Positions 4,683-6,191 of a stretch of DNA of 6,191 bases are shown here, one piece after another. Where the stretch lies: positions 1-6,191 of the forward strand of contig DUSB01000093.1 in assembly GCA_012840625.1 (NCBI GenBank), written 5' to 3'. This DNA comes from Syntrophomonadaceae bacterium (lineage in GTDB: Bacteria; Bacillota; Syntrophomonadia; Syntrophomonadales; Syntrophomonadaceae). The translations under genes and the position numbers were made by a program. The notes beneath the pieces were generated by a model, which was not told where the DNA came from, ran no database searches, and was given only the letters and a program-made list of their open reading frames with translations. The stretch's first letter is position 1. Every line of letters begins with the position of its first letter.

Positions 4683-6191
4683 TTATTTCATTCTGGATTT
4701 TTCCCACTCGCGTAGTGCCTTACGATCTGCTTTCCCTACCGAAGTCCTGGGTAGCTCATCAATGAATTCTACCAGCTTGGGAACTTTATAGCCCGCTAAG
4801 CGTTCCTTACAATAATCAATGACTTCCTGTTCAGTCATGCTTTCCCCAGGCTTTAAGACTACAAAGACCTTTACCGTTTCCCCGCGTTTGGGATCCGGTA
4901 CACCTATAGTACATGCTTCAATCACTTTGGGGTGTGTGAACATAACTTCATCGATATCGCGAGGGTAGACATTAAAACCACTACAGATCAGCATATCTTT
5001 TTTCCTATCCACGATAAAAATAAAACCATCTTCGTCCATATAGGCAATGTCACCCGTATATAACCAGCCATCGCGCAGAGAATCAGCTGTTTCCTCCGGG
5101 TTTTCCCAGTATCCGCTCATCAACTGGGGACCACGGCAGATCAGTTCGCCTTTTTCTCCCATCGGCATTTCGGTAGTACCATCCTCCAGATCGACAATAC
5201 GAATGTCGACATCAGGAAATGGAACCCCTACACTGCCAATTTTTCTGCGGGTATAAGCGGGATTACCGGTTACAATATTAGAGGTTTCTGACATACCATA
5301 ACCCTCTACAATACGAGCCCCGGACAGTTCCTCAAACCTCTTGAAGGCCTCCACCGGCAGAGGCGCTGAACCGCATACCATACCCCGAATTTCTTTTATT
5401 TTGGATTGAGGGGTATCAGGATGCTGATTAAGCCCGATTATCATAGCAGGCACTGCATTGAAACAAGTGGGCTTATGCTGGTTAATGGCTGCCAGCAGAT
5501 TGTCTACACTAGGCTGGGCAACCAGTACCACTGACCCGGCAACATAGAGAGCCAGATTAACATTAAGGTTGTAACCATAAATGTGGTAAAGGGGAACCGC
5601 CGCCAGGGTGCGTATTTCGGATAGTGCCACCATAGGACTATACCAGGCGCTATCCTGGGCGGCCATGGCTACCAGGTTAAAGTTGCTCAGCATACATCCT
5701 TTGGGTGAACCAGTGGTCCCACCGGTATACTGCAGCATAGCGATGTCTTCGGGACTGACCTTTATATCTGGGTCGACGTTCTCTGCGCCAGCTATTAATT
5801 CATCAAAATCAAAAACATTCTCGCTATCAGGGAGTTCGATCTGTTTTCCTGGCACCTGGGCGACCACGGTTCTTTTTACTATGCTGGATTCTTGCTGCAT
5901 CACCTGTACAACTTTATCCGCAAAAGCCGCCATAACGATGACTGTTTCCGAACCACTATCTGTAAACTGATGGGTGATTTCAGGTACGGTGTATAAAGGA
6001 TTGGTGGGTACAGCAATGGCACCGATTTTAAAGCAGGCCATAAGGGCAATAACATATTGAGGAATATTAGGAGCCATAAGAGCTACCCGGTCGTTCTTTT
6101 TTACTCCCAGGCCCAACAAACCTTGGGCTAATTTGTTTGCCATGGTATTGCAGGAAGCGTAGGAAATAATTATGTCATGAAAAATTAGAAA
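4683..6191 (-). CDS. Long-chain-type acyl-CoA synthetase (AMP-forming), N-terminus cut by window edge
   Basis: An adenylate-forming ligase that activates a carboxylic acid with ATP and CoA to acyl-CoA, AMP and pyrophosphate. The frame is open through the right edge, giving 502 visible residues. The Met at 6143-6141 is not the true start, because the 16 residues before it (including IISYASCNT) match the conserved ISY segment normally found upstream of the M.N.LA helix in this family. About 30-40 N-terminal residues are probably missing. Counting from that internal Met: YTGGTTGSPKG (139-149) is the phosphate-binding loop, PLYHIYG 184-190, GYGMSE 281-286, YTGD 362-365, and DRKKDMLICSGFNVYP 379-394 is the hinge. 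PRTSVGK ends in K471, the catalytic lysine of the C-terminal domain. All core motifs are intact, so the enzyme should be active. It leads the four-gene set. FadD-like enzymes often accept medium to long fatty acids, but chain length cannot be read here. Confidence 0.93.
   Translation of the reverse strand, partial: FLIFHDIIISYASCNTMANKLAQGLLGLGVKKNDRVALMAPNIPQYVIALMACFKIGAIAVPTNPLYTVPEITHQFTDSGSETVIVMAAFADKVVQVMQQESSIVKRTVVAQVPGKQIELPDSENVFDFDELIAGAENVDPDIKVSPEDIAMLQYTGGTTGSPKGCMLSNFNLVAMAAQDSAWYSPMVALSEIRTLAAVPLYHIYGYNLNVNLALYVAGSVVLVAQPSVDNLLAAINQHKPTCFNAVPAMIIGLNQHPDTPQSKIKEIRGMVCGSAPLPVEAFKRFEELSGARIVEGYGMSETSNIVTGNPAYTRRKIGSVGVPFPDVDIRIVDLEDGTTEMPMGEKGELICRGPQLMSGYWENPEETADSLRDGWLYTGDIAYMDEDGFIFIVDRKKDMLICSGFNVYPRDIDEVMFTHPKVIEACTIGVPDPKRGETVKVFVVLKPGESMTEQEVIDYCKERLAGYKVPKLVEFIDELPRTSVGKADRKALREWEKSRMK

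Noticed and set aside
5608..5970. A 120-codon plus-strand open frame opposite the acyl-CoA ligase
   Set aside because: It overlaps the conserved phosphate-binding-loop region of the ligase on the other strand and has a low-complexity serine-rich translation with no family features.
6141..6143. ATG at 6143 as the true start of the acyl-CoA ligase
   Set aside because: The frame continues upstream to the window edge with family-conserved residues (IISYASCNT), and the protein would otherwise lack its usual N-terminal segment.

Overview
The window holds five protein genes, all on the minus strand. Both ends cut through a gene. Composition is moderate in GC, ribosome binding sites are strong AGGAGG types, and spacing is tight. 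Together with a fatty-acid-type gene set and no sign of an oxygenase, this suggests a Gram-positive anaerobe of the Clostridia (Syntrophomonas- or Peptococcaceae-like). That placement is an inference from style and gene content; no rRNA or other marker is present.

In transcription order (right to left): (1) an acyl-CoA synthetase of the AMP-forming class, whose reading frame is still open at base 6191, so its N-terminus lies outside the window; (2) after a 70-base spacer with two interleaved inverted repeats, a 497-residue FAD oxidoreductase of the phytoene desaturase / carotenoid isomerase / retinol saturase superfamily; (3) 11 bases later, a GTG-started 388-residue reductase with FAD, NAD(P) and C-terminal plant-type [2Fe-2S] domains; (4) after a 3 to 18 base gap, a crotonase-family enoyl-CoA hydratase/isomerase. 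These four look like one operon. Next comes a gene-free stretch of about 360 bases (778-1139) with small hairpins and a tandem heptamer but no convincing gene. Last is (5) a von Willebrand factor A (VWA) domain protein with an intact metal-binding motif, running off the left edge. It is probably a separate transcription unit.

How the operon may work (inference): the ligase activates a carboxylic acid to its CoA thioester. The FAD enzyme saturates, desaturates or isomerises a C=C bond. The ferredoxin-type reductase passes NAD(P)H electrons, plausibly to that FAD enzyme. The crotonase hydrates or shifts the double bond of the acyl-CoA. This differs from a standard beta-oxidation set because no acyl-CoA dehydrogenase, 3-hydroxyacyl-CoA dehydrogenase or thiolase is visible, and a COG1233-type flavoprotein with a dedicated reductase is present instead. 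The substrate cannot be read from the sequence. The most notable non-coding signal is the spacer at 4623-4671, where two perfect inverted repeats of 7 and 9 bases interleave in pseudoknot order next to the ribosome binding site of the FAD oxidoreductase.
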